Shown here one piece after another: positions 17,987 through 26,983 of a stretch of DNA of 64,000 nt. This DNA is from CAZBEL01 sp964628055 (GTDB taxonomy: Bacteria > Fidelibacterota > Marinisomatia > Marinisomatales > TCS56). The stretch is taken from the NCBI GenBank assembly GCA_964628055.1, contig CAZVNL010000009.1, forward strand, positions 6,694 through 70,693, read 5' to 3'. The number at the start of each line of letters is the position of its first letter. Positions within the stretch are counted from its first letter, which is position 1. The position numbers were made by a program, and so were the translations under genes. Under the pieces are notes generated by a model, which saw only the letters and a program-made list of their open reading frames with translations, did no database searches and was not told the origin of the DNA.

Positions 17987-18617
17987 GGCGGTCTACCTCC
18001 TGTTCTAAGTCGTCCAGGGCGGTTTTCAACCGTTGAGCGCACTGGTCGTAGTCGTCGTCCTGGTGGAAAACGAGGGGTGTGCCGTAGCGGAGGAATGTTC
18101 GGCTAAAAGGTTTCGCTACTACGAAGGTGTCCCAGTTTGTGAATTCCCAGCGGCACGTGGATTGACTGGCTACGGGGATTACCGGGGCGCCGGTTTTCAT
18201 GGCGGCCCGGATGACGCCTGCCTTGGGGATTTTGGCCGGTCCCTTGGGTCCATCAGGGGTAATGGCTACCAATTGACCGGGGCGTCGTAGCGTGTTTACG
18301 ATTTCTTCGTAAACTTCCCGCCCACGGTCGCTGCTGGAGCCGCGCAATAGGTTCCAGCCAATGCGGGCCCCGATCTGGGAAATGATCTCGGCGTCGGCGT
18401 GGGTCCCGGCTACGCCATAATACCCCTTTCCAGCTAAATTCATAAACAAACCCAAAAGGCGTCCGTGCCAGATGGCTAAAATAACCGATTGCTCCTCCTG
18501 AAGTAGAGTTTCATGTTGGTGAGCCCCGGCAATGTCCCATCGGTTAGTGGCGTAGGCCAAGCGGAGGAACCATTTGCCCAAATGTACACTCAACCAGAAT
18601 GACAACCGTTTTTTCAT
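17976..18617 (-). CDS. DUF374 lysophospholipid acyltransferase (LpxJ-like)
   Basis: Predicted lipid A secondary acyltransferase of the DUF374 family, in which LpxJ of epsilonproteobacteria is characterised. The 213-residue protein shows the family's IWHGRLLGL segment in place of a classic HX4D box, then RGSSSDRGREVYEE and ITPDGPKGPAKIPKAG. A membrane-associated N-terminus is visible. It sits between lpxB and lpxK, with ATGA overlap to lpxB and 11-base overlap to lpxK, which strongly supports a lipid A role. The acyl chain and position cannot be read from sequence. Confidence 0.85.
   Translation of the reverse strand: MKKRLSFWLSVHLGKWFLRLAYATNRWDIAGAHQHETLLQEEQSVILAIWHGRLLGLFMNLAGKGYYGVAGTHADAEIISQIGARIGWNLLRGSSSDRGREVYEEIVNTLRRPGQLVAITPDGPKGPAKIPKAGVIRAAMKTGAPVIPVASQSTCRWEFTNWDTFVVAKPFSRTFLRYGTPLVFHQDDDYDQCAQRLKTALDDLEQEVDRLAS
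17996..18001 (-). promoter_or_regulatory. Ribosome binding site deciding the TTG start of lpxK
   Basis: AGGAGG on the minus strand, 9 bases before TTG 17986, lies within the 3' end of the upstream acyltransferase gene. It supports a TTG start and coupled translation. Confidence 0.6.
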
Positions 18618-19729
18618 AAATCTGACTGTTTTAGGATTGCCTCAGCAGCCCGTTGATAAACGCCGGGTTGTCCTAAAGCATTCCGTACCTTTTTAAAGGC
18701 CGCCAACATGGTCCTGCGCTCCGGGGAATCACGAAGGAGTGGTTCTATAGTATTCGCCAGGCGTTCCGGTGTCATGTTGCGTTGCAAGTATTCCGGCACT
18801 ACCTGGCGTTCGGCGATGAGGTTGACCATGGAAGCAAACGGGACCTTAGCCATGCGTTTCACCAGCGACCAACTCAAGGCATTGAGTCGGTAGCAAACTA
18901 CTAAGGGGGTGTCAAAGACAGCGGCTTCCAGGGTGGCCGTTCCCGAAGCTACCAGAGCCGCCGTGGCGTGCTGGAGGGCCAGACGCGGGGCGTCCTGTTC
19001 CACCTGAATGGCCCTGGGCACTGGGTTTAAGGTCACGTGGGGGGCTTTCCCAATCACCACCTGTAAGTCGTTCTGGCTATTCTGAAGCAGGGTTACCGCT
19101 TTCAGGAAGATGGGCCAGTGCTGGTCAACTTCCTGTTGTCGGCTACCAGGGAATAGAGATAGTAACGGTTTTGTTAGTTGCCAGCGGTGACGCTGGTAAA
19201 ATGCCCCTCGATCCATTATTGGCGGTTCGTGTTCAGTAAAGGGGTGACCCACAAACGTTGCTGCTACCCCCCGCTCGCGAAACCACCGTTCTTCGAAAGG
19301 GAAGATACACAGGGCTTGATCCACGTAGTCCTGGAGTAGGCCTACCCGTTTTTCTTTCCAGGCCCAGACCTGAGGAAGAATGAAATAGGTACAGGGGATC
19401 CTTAGGGGATGGATTCTTTTCGCCAGGCGCAAGTTAAAACCGGGGTAGTCAATGAGGATCACGCGGTCAGGGCGGCTTTCTTCCAGGATAGTGAGGGTAT
19501 CGTGCAGGAGTCGACGGAAATAGGGCAGGTGCTTGATCACTTCGGCGAACCCCATGATGGCTAAGGAGTTCACATGTTCCTTGATCTCCATGCCTTCCTG
19601 AGCCATGCGGTCTCCTCCGTAGCCTAAGAAACGCGCTTCGGGGCACATTCTTTTTAGAGCTTGAATGAGTTTTGCACCGTGCAAATCACCCGAAGCTTCT
19701 CCCGCGACGAAGAAAAAGGTGGGATTCAT
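18614..19729 (-). CDS. lpxB: Lipid-A-disaccharide synthase
   Basis: Glycosyltransferase that condenses UDP-diacylglucosamine with lipid X at the inner face of the cytoplasmic membrane. The 371-residue protein begins with FVAGEASGDLHGAKLIQAL and FLGYGGDRM, both diagnostic of LpxB, and carries LIDYPGFNLRLAK, PQVWAWKEKRV and LFPGSRQQEVDQHWP. The C-terminal nucleotide-binding half has ALVASGTATLEAA. Its stop overlaps the acyltransferase start by 4 bases. Confidence 0.95.
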   Translation of the reverse strand: MNPTFFFVAGEASGDLHGAKLIQALKRMCPEARFLGYGGDRMAQEGMEIKEHVNSLAIMGFAEVIKHLPYFRRLLHDTLTILEESRPDRVILIDYPGFNLRLAKRIHPLRIPCTYFILPQVWAWKEKRVGLLQDYVDQALCIFPFEERWFRERGVAATFVGHPFTEHEPPIMDRGAFYQRHRWQLTKPLLSLFPGSRQQEVDQHWPIFLKAVTLLQNSQNDLQVVIGKAPHVTLNPVPRAIQVEQDAPRLALQHATAALVASGTATLEAAVFDTPLVVCYRLNALSWSLVKRMAKVPFASMVNLIAERQVVPEYLQRNMTPERLANTIEPLLRDSPERRTMLAAFKKVRNALGQPGVYQRAAEAILKQSDL

Positions 19730-19774
19730 ACCAGAAAAAAGTGCTCTTTAGCTATCCGGAAAAGGGATCAAAGG

Positions 19775-20350
19775 TTAGAGGATCTGGGTTCTTAACGTTA
19801 AAAGAATCAGGATGAGGAGTACGTTTTGGAGGGTTCGCCGTTCAGTATTCAGCGTCTTCCAGAAAGAAGCCGGCTTGGGGCTCGGGGGTATTTTATGTCC
19901 CCGCAGGCGTGGAATCAACCGAGGCACGTGGCGCTGGTAATTGAGATACGCTTCCCCGAACAGGTTTGTGAGGGTCTCTTCTTCCAGTGAAATGATGAGG
20001 AGATATTGGACGATGAAAAAAAGCCAGGTGGTAATCAGCATAGCCAGCAGGCTGGGGGCGCCGGCAATCAAGACGATACCGGTATACATGAGCATGTTTC
20101 CCAGGTAGAGGGGATTGCGTACGTACCGAAAAGGGCCGGCGGTGCAGAGGGAGGGGGCCCCCACCTGACGGGTGCGGGTCACCCCGCCGGCGTAGCTCAC
20201 CGCCCAAAAGCGGATGGCTTCCCCTACCACCAAACAAATGGTTCCGGCAAGGATGAAGGGGAGCGCCGGTTGGGCAAAATAGATGATCAGTAGCGCCAGG
20301 GGGATGGGCGTATAGCTGCGGTATTTAAAGAAAAATTCGCGGATGTCCAT
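19775..20350 (-). CDS. Isoprenylcysteine carboxyl methyltransferase-like membrane methyltransferase
   Basis: Membrane protein of 191 residues of the ICMT/PEMT superfamily, which uses S-adenosylmethionine to methylate lipid-linked or small hydrophobic substrates. Several helices are followed by the family signature GPFRYVRNPLYLGNML and, downstream, an EEETLTNLFGEAYLNYQRHVPRLIP segment with the conserved glutamates and arginines. It lies 9 bases after the oxidoreductase gene and upstream of lpxB on the same strand. The substrate is unknown; the lipid A context makes a lipid substrate plausible but unproven. Confidence 0.78.
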   Translation of the reverse strand: MDIREFFFKYRSYTPIPLALLIIYFAQPALPFILAGTICLVVGEAIRFWAVSYAGGVTRTRQVGAPSLCTAGPFRYVRNPLYLGNMLMYTGIVLIAGAPSLLAMLITTWLFFIVQYLLIISLEEETLTNLFGEAYLNYQRHVPRLIPRLRGHKIPPSPKPASFWKTLNTERRTLQNVLLILILLTLRTQIL

Positions 20351-20359
20351 GGAGTGTTA

Positions 20360-21334
20360 CTAATCTAAATCTTCCAGGATCAGGTCGTGGATTTTGGTGG
20401 CCACCGCCAGGGCCTCCCGCCCGGTCTGCCCATCTACAATCGGGGGGGCAAACCCTTGAGTGGCCTGAATGAAGTTTTCCAACTCCAATTGCAGGGCGTC
20501 CACCTGTTTGACCGGGGGTTTTTCATAGACGATCTGGCGGTGAATACCGTTACGTTCTAAAGGCGCGGTAACAATGGCCTGCGGATCTTTCGCTTGCGCG
20601 TCCAGCACGCGGTAAACCTCTGTTAGACCTAAGAGAAAGTCAATGGTGACGTACATCTCGCGTTGAAATATTTTTACCTTACGCACCCGGTCTTTAGCCA
20701 CCCGGCTGGAGGTAATGCTGGTGACCGTGCCGTTTTCGAAGCGGATGCGCGCGTTGGCAATGTCCACGGAGCGGGTCATGATAGACACGCCACTGGCCCG
20801 AATGTTTTTTACAGGTGATTGGACTAAGGACAAAATAATGTCAATGTCGTGGATCATGAGGTCCAGGACGACGGGGACATCGGTACCGCGGGTGTTGTAG
20901 GGGGCCAGACGCTGGACTTCAATGTACTTGGGATTAAGGGAGTAGTTTTTTAAAGGTAGCAGAGCTGGGTTGAGCCGTTCGATGTGCCCCACCTGGATTA
21001 AGACCTGGTTTTGCTCCGCAAGGCGTAAAAGATCATCGGCTTCGGCCACCGTTTCCGTAATGGGCTTTTCGATGAATACGTGTTTCCCCGCCTGGAGACA
21101 CCTTTTGGCTATGATGGCGTGCGTGGGGGTTGGCGTCACGATGGAAAGGGCATCGCAGGCGGCGATAAGGGCCTCTAACTCCTTGAAAGCCTGGATTTGA
21201 TACTTGCTGGCCACTTCCTCAGCCCGACGGTGGTCACGGTCGTGGAGACCCACTAAAGTGGCTTGTTTCAACCTGGAAAAATGTTTGACGTGGTGTTGAC
21301 CCAGGTGGCCCACACCGATGACACCGATATTCAT
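20360..21334 (-). CDS. Gfo/Idh/MocA family NAD(P)-dependent oxidoreductase
   Basis: Predicted dehydrogenase acting on a sugar or sugar nucleotide. The 324-residue protein has the N-terminal Rossmann motif GVIGVGHLGQHHVKHF, a conserved IEKPITETVAEADDLL segment with the catalytic-type EKP lysine near residue 93, and the C-terminal Gfo/Idh substrate domain. It is the first gene of the lipid A run. In other bacteria a member of this family, GnnA, oxidises UDP-GlcNAc at C3 for amide-linked lipid A. That is a possible role, but no GnnB aminotransferase lies in the window. Confidence 0.85.
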   Translation of the reverse strand: MNIGVIGVGHLGQHHVKHFSRLKQATLVGLHDRDHRRAEEVASKYQIQAFKELEALIAACDALSIVTPTPTHAIIAKRCLQAGKHVFIEKPITETVAEADDLLRLAEQNQVLIQVGHIERLNPALLPLKNYSLNPKYIEVQRLAPYNTRGTDVPVVLDLMIHDIDIILSLVQSPVKNIRASGVSIMTRSVDIANARIRFENGTVTSITSSRVAKDRVRKVKIFQREMYVTIDFLLGLTEVYRVLDAQAKDPQAIVTAPLERNGIHRQIVYEKPPVKQVDALQLELENFIQATQGFAPPIVDGQTGREALAVATKIHDLILEDLD

Positions 21335-21620
21335 GATTATGATCCTTGTCCCCTGGATTCTGTTAGGGTGTTGCTTAACTCGTCAAAATTAACCCCATAT
21401 CGAAGTATATCGGAAAAGGAAAACTGTGAACCCCAAATCAGTACTGAGGGTAACGCGGAGTTGTTTTGTGGCGAATGTTAGGATGATAGGCGCTATTTTG
21501 GGAAACTGGGCCTTAGATGAAATTGCTTGCATTTCCCTTTGAATACTATCAATTTGCGGCCGACGATTCGAGGTAAGATCAATTCCATAAACCAATTAAA
21601 CGTGTTGCGGAAGTCTACTT
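21335..21620. other. Divergent intergenic region, no gene seen
   Basis: A 286-base space between divergently transcribed genes. It must hold promoters for both the oxidoreductase/lipid A run (minus) and the acidic-tailed membrane protein (plus). No tRNA, repeat or clear hairpin was found, and no promoter could be placed with confidence. Confidence 0.5.
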
Positions 21621-22238
21621 ATGAGTAACGAAATTAAATCCGGGATCGGTTATTTGATTCCAGTGGGAGGCCTGGTGGGGTTTGTCCTTTCCCTCATAGC
21701 CGGGAATTTTCTTTTAGGCATCTTTTTTGCCGTGACTGGCGTCTTGCTCTGGTTCCTGTATATGGTGGTAATGGAAACCAGCCTCCCTACCACTACGGGG
21801 AACGTGATTATTCTGTTTGGGGTTTTGTTATCCTTGGCCATCTTTTTAAATTACGGTTGGGAGCAGACCCTGTGGGGTGGTTACACTTTTCGCGCCGATG
21901 GGTCCATTTTTGCCCTGGTGATTCTTTTCTTTTCCGTGCTTTCGGGTATATTGTTTCGTCAACATCGGCAGGGGGTGGCAGCCACCCAGGTGGGGCTCAC
22001 TCCGGAAGAACAGGCCCTGGTTAAAAAGGCGCTTACGAAAGAGGGTGAGGAGACCCCGGAGGCACGCGTAATCGTGATCAAACCGGAATCTAAGGAGAGC
22101 CAAGAAGCCGCCGAGGAAGAGGACGAAGAGGAGGAATATGAATACGAAGCCTATCCTTACGGTTACGGATATCCTCCCTATTATTACGAGGAAGAGGAGG
22201 AAGACGAGGAGTACGAGGAGGAAGAGGAAGAGGAATAG
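21621..22238 (+). CDS. Membrane protein with extreme Glu/Asp/Tyr-rich C-terminal tail
   Basis: Family not recognised. Of 205 residues, the first about 112 hold four hydrophobic segments (near 8-28, 30-50, 57-74 and 90-108). A predicted helical linker (TPEEQALVKKALTKEGEE) follows. The last about 45 residues are almost only Glu, Asp, Tyr, Pro and Gly, with a YPYGYGYPPYYY core flanked by acidic runs. The tail could be a binding surface for cations or basic proteins, or a disordered spacer. It stands alone, divergent from the lipid A run and convergent with ychF, and uses a TAG stop. Confidence 0.65.
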   Translation: MSNEIKSGIGYLIPVGGLVGFVLSLIAGNFLLGIFFAVTGVLLWFLYMVVMETSLPTTTGNVIILFGVLLSLAIFLNYGWEQTLWGGYTFRADGSIFALVILFFSVLSGILFRQHRQGVAATQVGLTPEEQALVKKALTKEGEETPEARVIVIKPESKESQEAAEEEDEEEEYEYEAYPYGYGYPPYYYEEEEEDEEYEEEEEEE

Positions 22239-22327
22239 CCCTAAAAGGGCATTAATGTAAGCATTGGGTCCCCGAAGAGGGGCCTATATCCGTTTTTCTT
22301 TCGCGGTATCATTTAATCAAGGGGCTA

Positions 22328-23428
22328 TCAGACGTTGAACTTAAAGAAGATCACGTCCCCGTCCTGAATGAGATAGTCCCGGCCTTCCTGAGAGACCAAG
22401 CCGGCGTCCCAGACGGCTTTTTCCGAACCCAGGCGAATCAGATCGTCGTATTTAAACACCTCTGCTTTGATGAATCCTCGCTCAAAGTCCGTGTGAATTT
22501 CACCGGCAGCCTTTTGGGCGGTGGTTCCCCATTTTATGGTCCAGGCTCGCACTTCTTTCTCGTTGCCGGTGAAAAAGGTTTCCAATCCTAACAACTTGAA
22601 ACTGGCCCTGATTAGTTTTGACAGTCCCGGTTCGTTAATATTGTACTCCTGGAGGAAGAAGGCCTGTTCTTCGGGAGGCAACGTAGCAATTTCTTGCTCC
22701 AGGGAGCCGCACAGGCGTATGGCCAGGTTGTTCTCTCGCTCCGCAAAGTCGAAGAGTTCCTGTACCTGCGGGCTACGTTGCGCCCGGCTCATTTCCGCTT
22801 CGTCTACATTGGCCACGTAGAGAATGGGTTTCCCGGTCAAAAGGAATAAGGACCGCAGGGTGCGCACCGTTTCCGGATCTGTGGGGAATGTTCTGGCGCA
22901 GTGACCGGCGTTGCAGTGTTCCAACAGTCGTTGAAGCAATTCCACTTCCTGTTTCTTTTCCTTGTCAGCGGTTAAAGCGGCTTTAGAGATTCGGTTGAGG
23001 CGTTTCTGAATTGTTTCAATATCAGCCAGGAGCAATTCTGTTTCGATAAGTTCGGCATCCCGAACGGGATCTACCGAACCTTCTACGTGGATCACCTGGG
23101 GGTCGTCAAAACAGCGCACCACGTGGACAATGGCCCCTACCTGACGAATTTGTCCGAGGAATTGATTCCCTAATCCTTCGCCCTTACTGGCCCCCTTCAC
23201 CAGACCGGCAATGTCCGTGAACTCTACCGTGGCAGGGGTGACCTTTTCAGGATGGTAAATGTCGGCTAATTTATCCAGCCGGGGATCGGGCAAAGGTACC
23301 ACCCCCACGTGGGGATCGATAGTGCAGAAGGGGTAATTCTCTGCCGGGACGGAAGAAGCCGTTAGGGCGTTAAAGATGGTGGACTTGCCCACATTAGGTA
23401 AGCCGATGATGCCGCAGCGCAGGGCCAT
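22328..23428 (-). CDS. ychF: Redox-regulated ATPase/GTPase YchF
   Basis: Universal Obg-related P-loop NTPase that binds ribosomes and prefers ATP. The 366-residue protein has the P-loop GLPNVGKSTIFNALT, the switch region PATVEFTDIAGLVKGASKGEGLGN, and NVDEAE at the base-recognition site, where Obg GTPases have NKxD. A coiled-coil segment lies near residues 130-175, and the C-terminal TGS-like domain ends IQDGDVIFFKFNV. Length and motifs match the family closely. Confidence 0.95.
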   Translation of the reverse strand: MALRCGIIGLPNVGKSTIFNALTASSVPAENYPFCTIDPHVGVVPLPDPRLDKLADIYHPEKVTPATVEFTDIAGLVKGASKGEGLGNQFLGQIRQVGAIVHVVRCFDDPQVIHVEGSVDPVRDAELIETELLLADIETIQKRLNRISKAALTADKEKKQEVELLQRLLEHCNAGHCARTFPTDPETVRTLRSLFLLTGKPILYVANVDEAEMSRAQRSPQVQELFDFAERENNLAIRLCGSLEQEIATLPPEEQAFFLQEYNINEPGLSKLIRASFKLLGLETFFTGNEKEVRAWTIKWGTTAQKAAGEIHTDFERGFIKAEVFKYDDLIRLGSEKAVWDAGLVSQEGRDYLIQDGDVIFFKFNV

Positions 23429-23487
23429 CTATGTTCTCTCGTTGCCCACGGAGAGCGTGGGAATGGATCGTGAAATGGGGTTAAAGT

Positions 23488-24027
23488 TTAGAAGGGGTCT
23501 AACGCCGGGTCGTCTCCGTAATTCCAGCGTAGGCTGGTAAACAGGCCTACCTGAAGGTTTTCAGCAATATAGATGATTTTATCTTCCACTTTCAACACGG
23601 CATCGGCCCAGGCCATATAAACCGGTTGAGTGATGTATTTCTTAATATCCAGATGGTAGAGAATTTTAGCGTGATAGGGGCGCACTTGCCCTTTGAACTT
23701 TACCTTGCCACATCCCAGGGCCCGTCCCTTACCTTTGCCTCCCACCCAGGACAAGAAAAAACCTAACAGTTGCCAGAAACCATCCAGCCCCAGGCAGCCA
23801 GGCATAACCGGGTCCTCTTTAAAGTGACATTTAAAAAACCAATTGTTGGGTTTGATCTCCAGCTCCGCATCAATTTCCCCCTTATTGTATTTACCTCCTT
23901 TTTGGGAGATATGCTTGATCCGGTCAATCATAAGCATGGGCGGCATAGGTAACTTGCCTTCTTTACGACCGAAAAGTTTACCCTTAGCCACCGCTAAGAT
24001 TTCTTCTTTTGTGAACTTACTCTTCAT
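23488..24027 (-). CDS. fabA: 3-hydroxyacyl-ACP dehydratase, FabA type
   Basis: Hot-dog fold dehydratase of fatty acid synthesis; FabA enzymes can also isomerise trans-2 to cis-3 decenoyl-ACP and so start unsaturated fatty acids. The 179-residue protein shows MLMIDRI, then WFFKCHFKEDPVMPGCLGLD, which carries the catalytic histidine and aspartate in FabA spacing rather than FabZ spacing. No fabB is adjacent, so isomerase function is uncertain. It is transcribed alone between ychF and the acyl-CoA dehydrogenase gene. Confidence 0.88.
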   Translation of the reverse strand: MKSKFTKEEILAVAKGKLFGRKEGKLPMPPMLMIDRIKHISQKGGKYNKGEIDAELEIKPNNWFFKCHFKEDPVMPGCLGLDGFWQLLGFFLSWVGGKGKGRALGCGKVKFKGQVRPYHAKILYHLDIKKYITQPVYMAWADAVLKVEDKIIYIAENLQVGLFTSLRWNYGDDPALDPF

Positions 24028-24196
24028 GAAATTTGGTTGTTTCCTTACGACTTACTACTTCTAAAATGTGTTTGGGTTTTAAATACCATTGATAGGCTCT
24101 ACCCAGCCTTAATTATACTTAACTATTTGTTAAAGACAAACGATATTTTGAAATTTTTCGATTTTTTGAAAGCGGCGTCGAATAGTGCTATTCTGT

Positions 24197-25945
24197 TCAG
24201 CAGGTTTCGTCCTGGAGAACGGTTTTGTGTATGTTTAAAACCGTCAGATGTTTTTCTAACAAGGAGGTGTGGAGTGCTGTCACGCGGGTGGTGGCTTCTT
24301 GAATCCAGAGGGTCGCCAGTTCCCGTTTATGTTCACTTTTTATGGCACTGTTGACAAACAGCATGGAGATGTATAGGTCAATCGCCATGTCCACCAGGGA
24401 TTTAGCTGCCAGATCAGTTAGTTCATTATTTTTCTGTTGTTTGACGTGATCGATGGCGTTATGGAGGTGGGGGATTAGTTCCGTTACCCGTTGTGCCAGG
24501 GGTTGTACCTTTTCGGGGAAATCATGCTGGGTGAATTGCTCCAGCTCCTGGTCCAGCACACCGGCAAGTAGACCGCCAATAGCCCCCACGATCTGAAGTT
24601 GGGAGGTCCCTTCGTAGATACTCGTAATTCGAGCGTCGCGGTAGTAGCGTTCGGCCTCATAATCTTTCATAAAACCGCTGCCCCCCATCACCTGGATGCT
24701 GCTGTAGGCTACCCGATTGCTCATCTCCGCCAGGAAATACTTGGAAAAAGGAGTCAGCACCGACGCCAACCGTTCGTAGTACTTGCTTTGTTTCCGCAGT
24801 TCCGGGTCTGGTGAGTTACCTTTTTTCTTTTGTTCTTCCAGTCGTCGCTGGGGGATTTTGTACAGGTCCACCACCCGGCCGGTGTGGTACAGGAGGAGGC
24901 GCCCGGCGGCGATGTTCATCTTCATGTTGGTGAGGATCCCGTAGACGGCGGGGATTTCAATGATCTGTTTCCCGAATTGAATGCGGGTTCGAGCGTACTT
25001 AAGGGCACTGCGATAGGCCGCCTCGGCGATGCCTAAAGCCTGGGCAGCCACCCCGATTCGGGCGCCGTTCATCAAGGACATGATGTACTTAATAAGACCC
25101 ATTCTGCGCCGCCCAATGAGGTAGGCCGGGGTGTTGTTGAAAGTCATTTCACACGTTGGAGAACCATGAATTCCCAGCTTATTCTCGATTCGGCGGATGA
25201 CGATGCTCTCATCTTTAGGGCAGAGGAACAGGGAGATGCCCCGAGCATCCGTGGTGCCTGGTTCCGAGCGGGCCTGGACTAAAAGAATGTCCCCATTGCC
25301 ATTCGTGATGAAACGTTTGACCCCATTCAGGTGCCAGGCGCCCTGATCGTTGCCATCTTCGGGGGGGATGGCCTGGAGACGAATGGATTGAAGATCGGAA
25401 CCGGCGTCGGGTTCGGTAAGGGCCATGGCCCCGGTGGCTGCTCCCCTGGCCAGGGGTGGGATGTACTTGGCTTTCTGTTCCTCATTACCAAATTCGTTGA
25501 TGGTCTCGGCAATGTCTTGGAGACCCACTAAGTTCATCAAAGAGGCATCGGCGCGGGAGACCATTTCTAAGACGGCCAGTTTAATCACCTGGGGCATATT
25601 CAATCCCCCGTATTGCCTGGGGAGCGAAATTCCCATGAGCTGGGCGCGCTTGAAGTCTTGGAGGTTGGCTTTCACCAACGGGTGGTATACCACGTCGCCA
25701 TCTACCACTTCATTTCCCTCCTCATCGATTTGTCGGGCGCGGTCAGCGATAATGTTACCACATAGGTCCCCAGCCAATTCACAGACGTTAATATAGTTTT
25801 CACGGGCATCGGCACCTTCGACGGGGGCAAAATCATAGCGCTCCGCCTCTTCATAATTGCCCTCCATGAGGTCAGCTAATTTGGGGAGGTCTTGTTGCTC
25901 CAAGTTGAAGAGAATGTCGGGATTATCGGTAAAGAAATTCGGCAT
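24197..25945 (-). CDS. Acyl-CoA dehydrogenase, long form
   Basis: Flavoprotein that oxidises acyl-CoA to enoyl-CoA and passes electrons to ETF. At 582 residues it exceeds the usual 380 and matches the long class with an extra C-terminal helical domain. Visible motifs: ATGAMALTEPDAGSDLQSI (FAD/substrate loop), GVKRFITNGNGD, ARTRIQFGKQIIEIPAV and the C-terminal FAD motif YRDARITSIYEGTSQLQI; the glutamate in YEGT is the probable catalytic base. The last about 120 residues are helical and charged. It follows etfA by 6 bases, so enzyme and electron acceptor are made together. Confidence 0.92.
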   Translation of the reverse strand: MPNFFTDNPDILFNLEQQDLPKLADLMEGNYEEAERYDFAPVEGADARENYINVCELAGDLCGNIIADRARQIDEEGNEVVDGDVVYHPLVKANLQDFKRAQLMGISLPRQYGGLNMPQVIKLAVLEMVSRADASLMNLVGLQDIAETINEFGNEEQKAKYIPPLARGAATGAMALTEPDAGSDLQSIRLQAIPPEDGNDQGAWHLNGVKRFITNGNGDILLVQARSEPGTTDARGISLFLCPKDESIVIRRIENKLGIHGSPTCEMTFNNTPAYLIGRRRMGLIKYIMSLMNGARIGVAAQALGIAEAAYRSALKYARTRIQFGKQIIEIPAVYGILTNMKMNIAAGRLLLYHTGRVVDLYKIPQRRLEEQKKKGNSPDPELRKQSKYYERLASVLTPFSKYFLAEMSNRVAYSSIQVMGGSGFMKDYEAERYYRDARITSIYEGTSQLQIVGAIGGLLAGVLDQELEQFTQHDFPEKVQPLAQRVTELIPHLHNAIDHVKQQKNNELTDLAAKSLVDMAIDLYISMLFVNSAIKSEHKRELATLWIQEATTRVTALHTSLLEKHLTVLNIHKTVLQDETC

Positions 25946-25951
25946 GTAGTG

Positions 25952-26983
25952 TTAAGCCCCGTGGTGTTTATAGGCTTTGATCATCATGGGGATGACTTTG
26001 TTCAGATCACCTACGATTCGGTAGTGAGCAATTTGGAAAATAGGGGCGTTGGGATCAATGTTGATCGCGATGATTTTACCGGACTGGTTCATTCCCGCCT
26101 GGTGTTGGATACAGCCGGAAATGCCGGCGGCGATGTACAATTTAGGGCGCACAGTCGTTCCCGTTTGACCCACTTGATGATCTTGGCTAATGTATCCATT
26201 ATCAACGGCGGCGCGGGAGGCGCCCACGGCGCCCCCGAGGGTGCGAGCCAGCTCGTGGATTAGTTCAAAATTTTCCCGGCTGCCTACACCAGCCCCACCG
26301 GCCACGATAATATCCGCCGCTTTCAAGTTCACACGTTTTTCTCTGATAACACGGTCAATCACAGTGTTGATGAAATCGTCGGCCTCTAACTGAACCTTTA
26401 GCGGTGTAACCTTCCCGTGGGGATTGGAGTGTGGTTCGGTTAGCTTCATAACCCCCTCCCGCACGGTGGCCATCTGGGGGGAGTGTTCGGGGGAGACAAT
26501 GGTAGCAATGATGTTCCCCCCGAAGGCCGGGCGAATCTGGTACAGGATATCGTGGTACACTTTTTTCCGTTTACGGTCTTCGAAATCCCCAATCTGCAGG
26601 TCCGTACAGTCGGCGGTGAGACCTGTTTTCAAGATACTGGCGACCCGGGGGGCGAGGTCCCGGCCCAAGGGCGTGGCTCCAAAAAGCACGATTTGCGGGT
26701 TGGTCTGCTGGATGGTTTGTACCACGACCTTGGTGTAGGGTAGAGTTTCATAAAAGGTGAGGCGATCGTCCTCGATTGTGTAGAGTTGGTCACAGCCGTA
26801 AGACAGGATTTCATCGGTGAAGCGCCCCAGGTTATTCCCGGTGAGGACGGCTTCCGCGGCCACCCCTAACCGGTCGGCTAGGTCCCGGGCCTTACATACT
26901 AATTCCAGACTCACCCCGGCGATGGCGCCGTGTTCCACCTCAATGAAGACGAGGACGTTTCCGGCCTGGTTCGTTTTACCCAA
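25952..26983 (-). CDS. etfA: Electron transfer flavoprotein alpha subunit
   Basis: FAD-binding subunit of ETF, which shuttles electrons from acyl-CoA dehydrogenases to the quinone pool. The TTG at 26983 is chosen as start: it overlaps the etfB stop by 8 bases, has GAGG 9 bases upstream and gives 343 residues with a typical beginning (GNVLVFIEVEHG). The FAD domain shows VAGGAGVGSRENFELI, then SRAAVDNGYISQDHQVGQTG and PKLYIAAGISG with QHQAGM, all ETF-alpha signatures. It lies between etfB and the dehydrogenase gene. Confidence 0.93.
   Translation of the reverse strand: MGKTNQAGNVLVFIEVEHGAIAGVSLELVCKARDLADRLGVAAEAVLTGNNLGRFTDEILSYGCDQLYTIEDDRLTFYETLPYTKVVVQTIQQTNPQIVLFGATPLGRDLAPRVASILKTGLTADCTDLQIGDFEDRKRKKVYHDILYQIRPAFGGNIIATIVSPEHSPQMATVREGVMKLTEPHSNPHGKVTPLKVQLEADDFINTVIDRVIREKRVNLKAADIIVAGGAGVGSRENFELIHELARTLGGAVGASRAAVDNGYISQDHQVGQTGTTVRPKLYIAAGISGCIQHQAGMNQSGKIIAINIDPNAPIFQIAHYRIVGDLNKVIPMMIKAYKHHGA

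Noticed and set aside
22238..22284. Terminator between the acidic-tailed gene and ychF
   Set aside because: GCCC-TAAAA-GGGC and CCCC-GAAGA-GGGG are only 4-bp stems and neither has a convincing T-tract.
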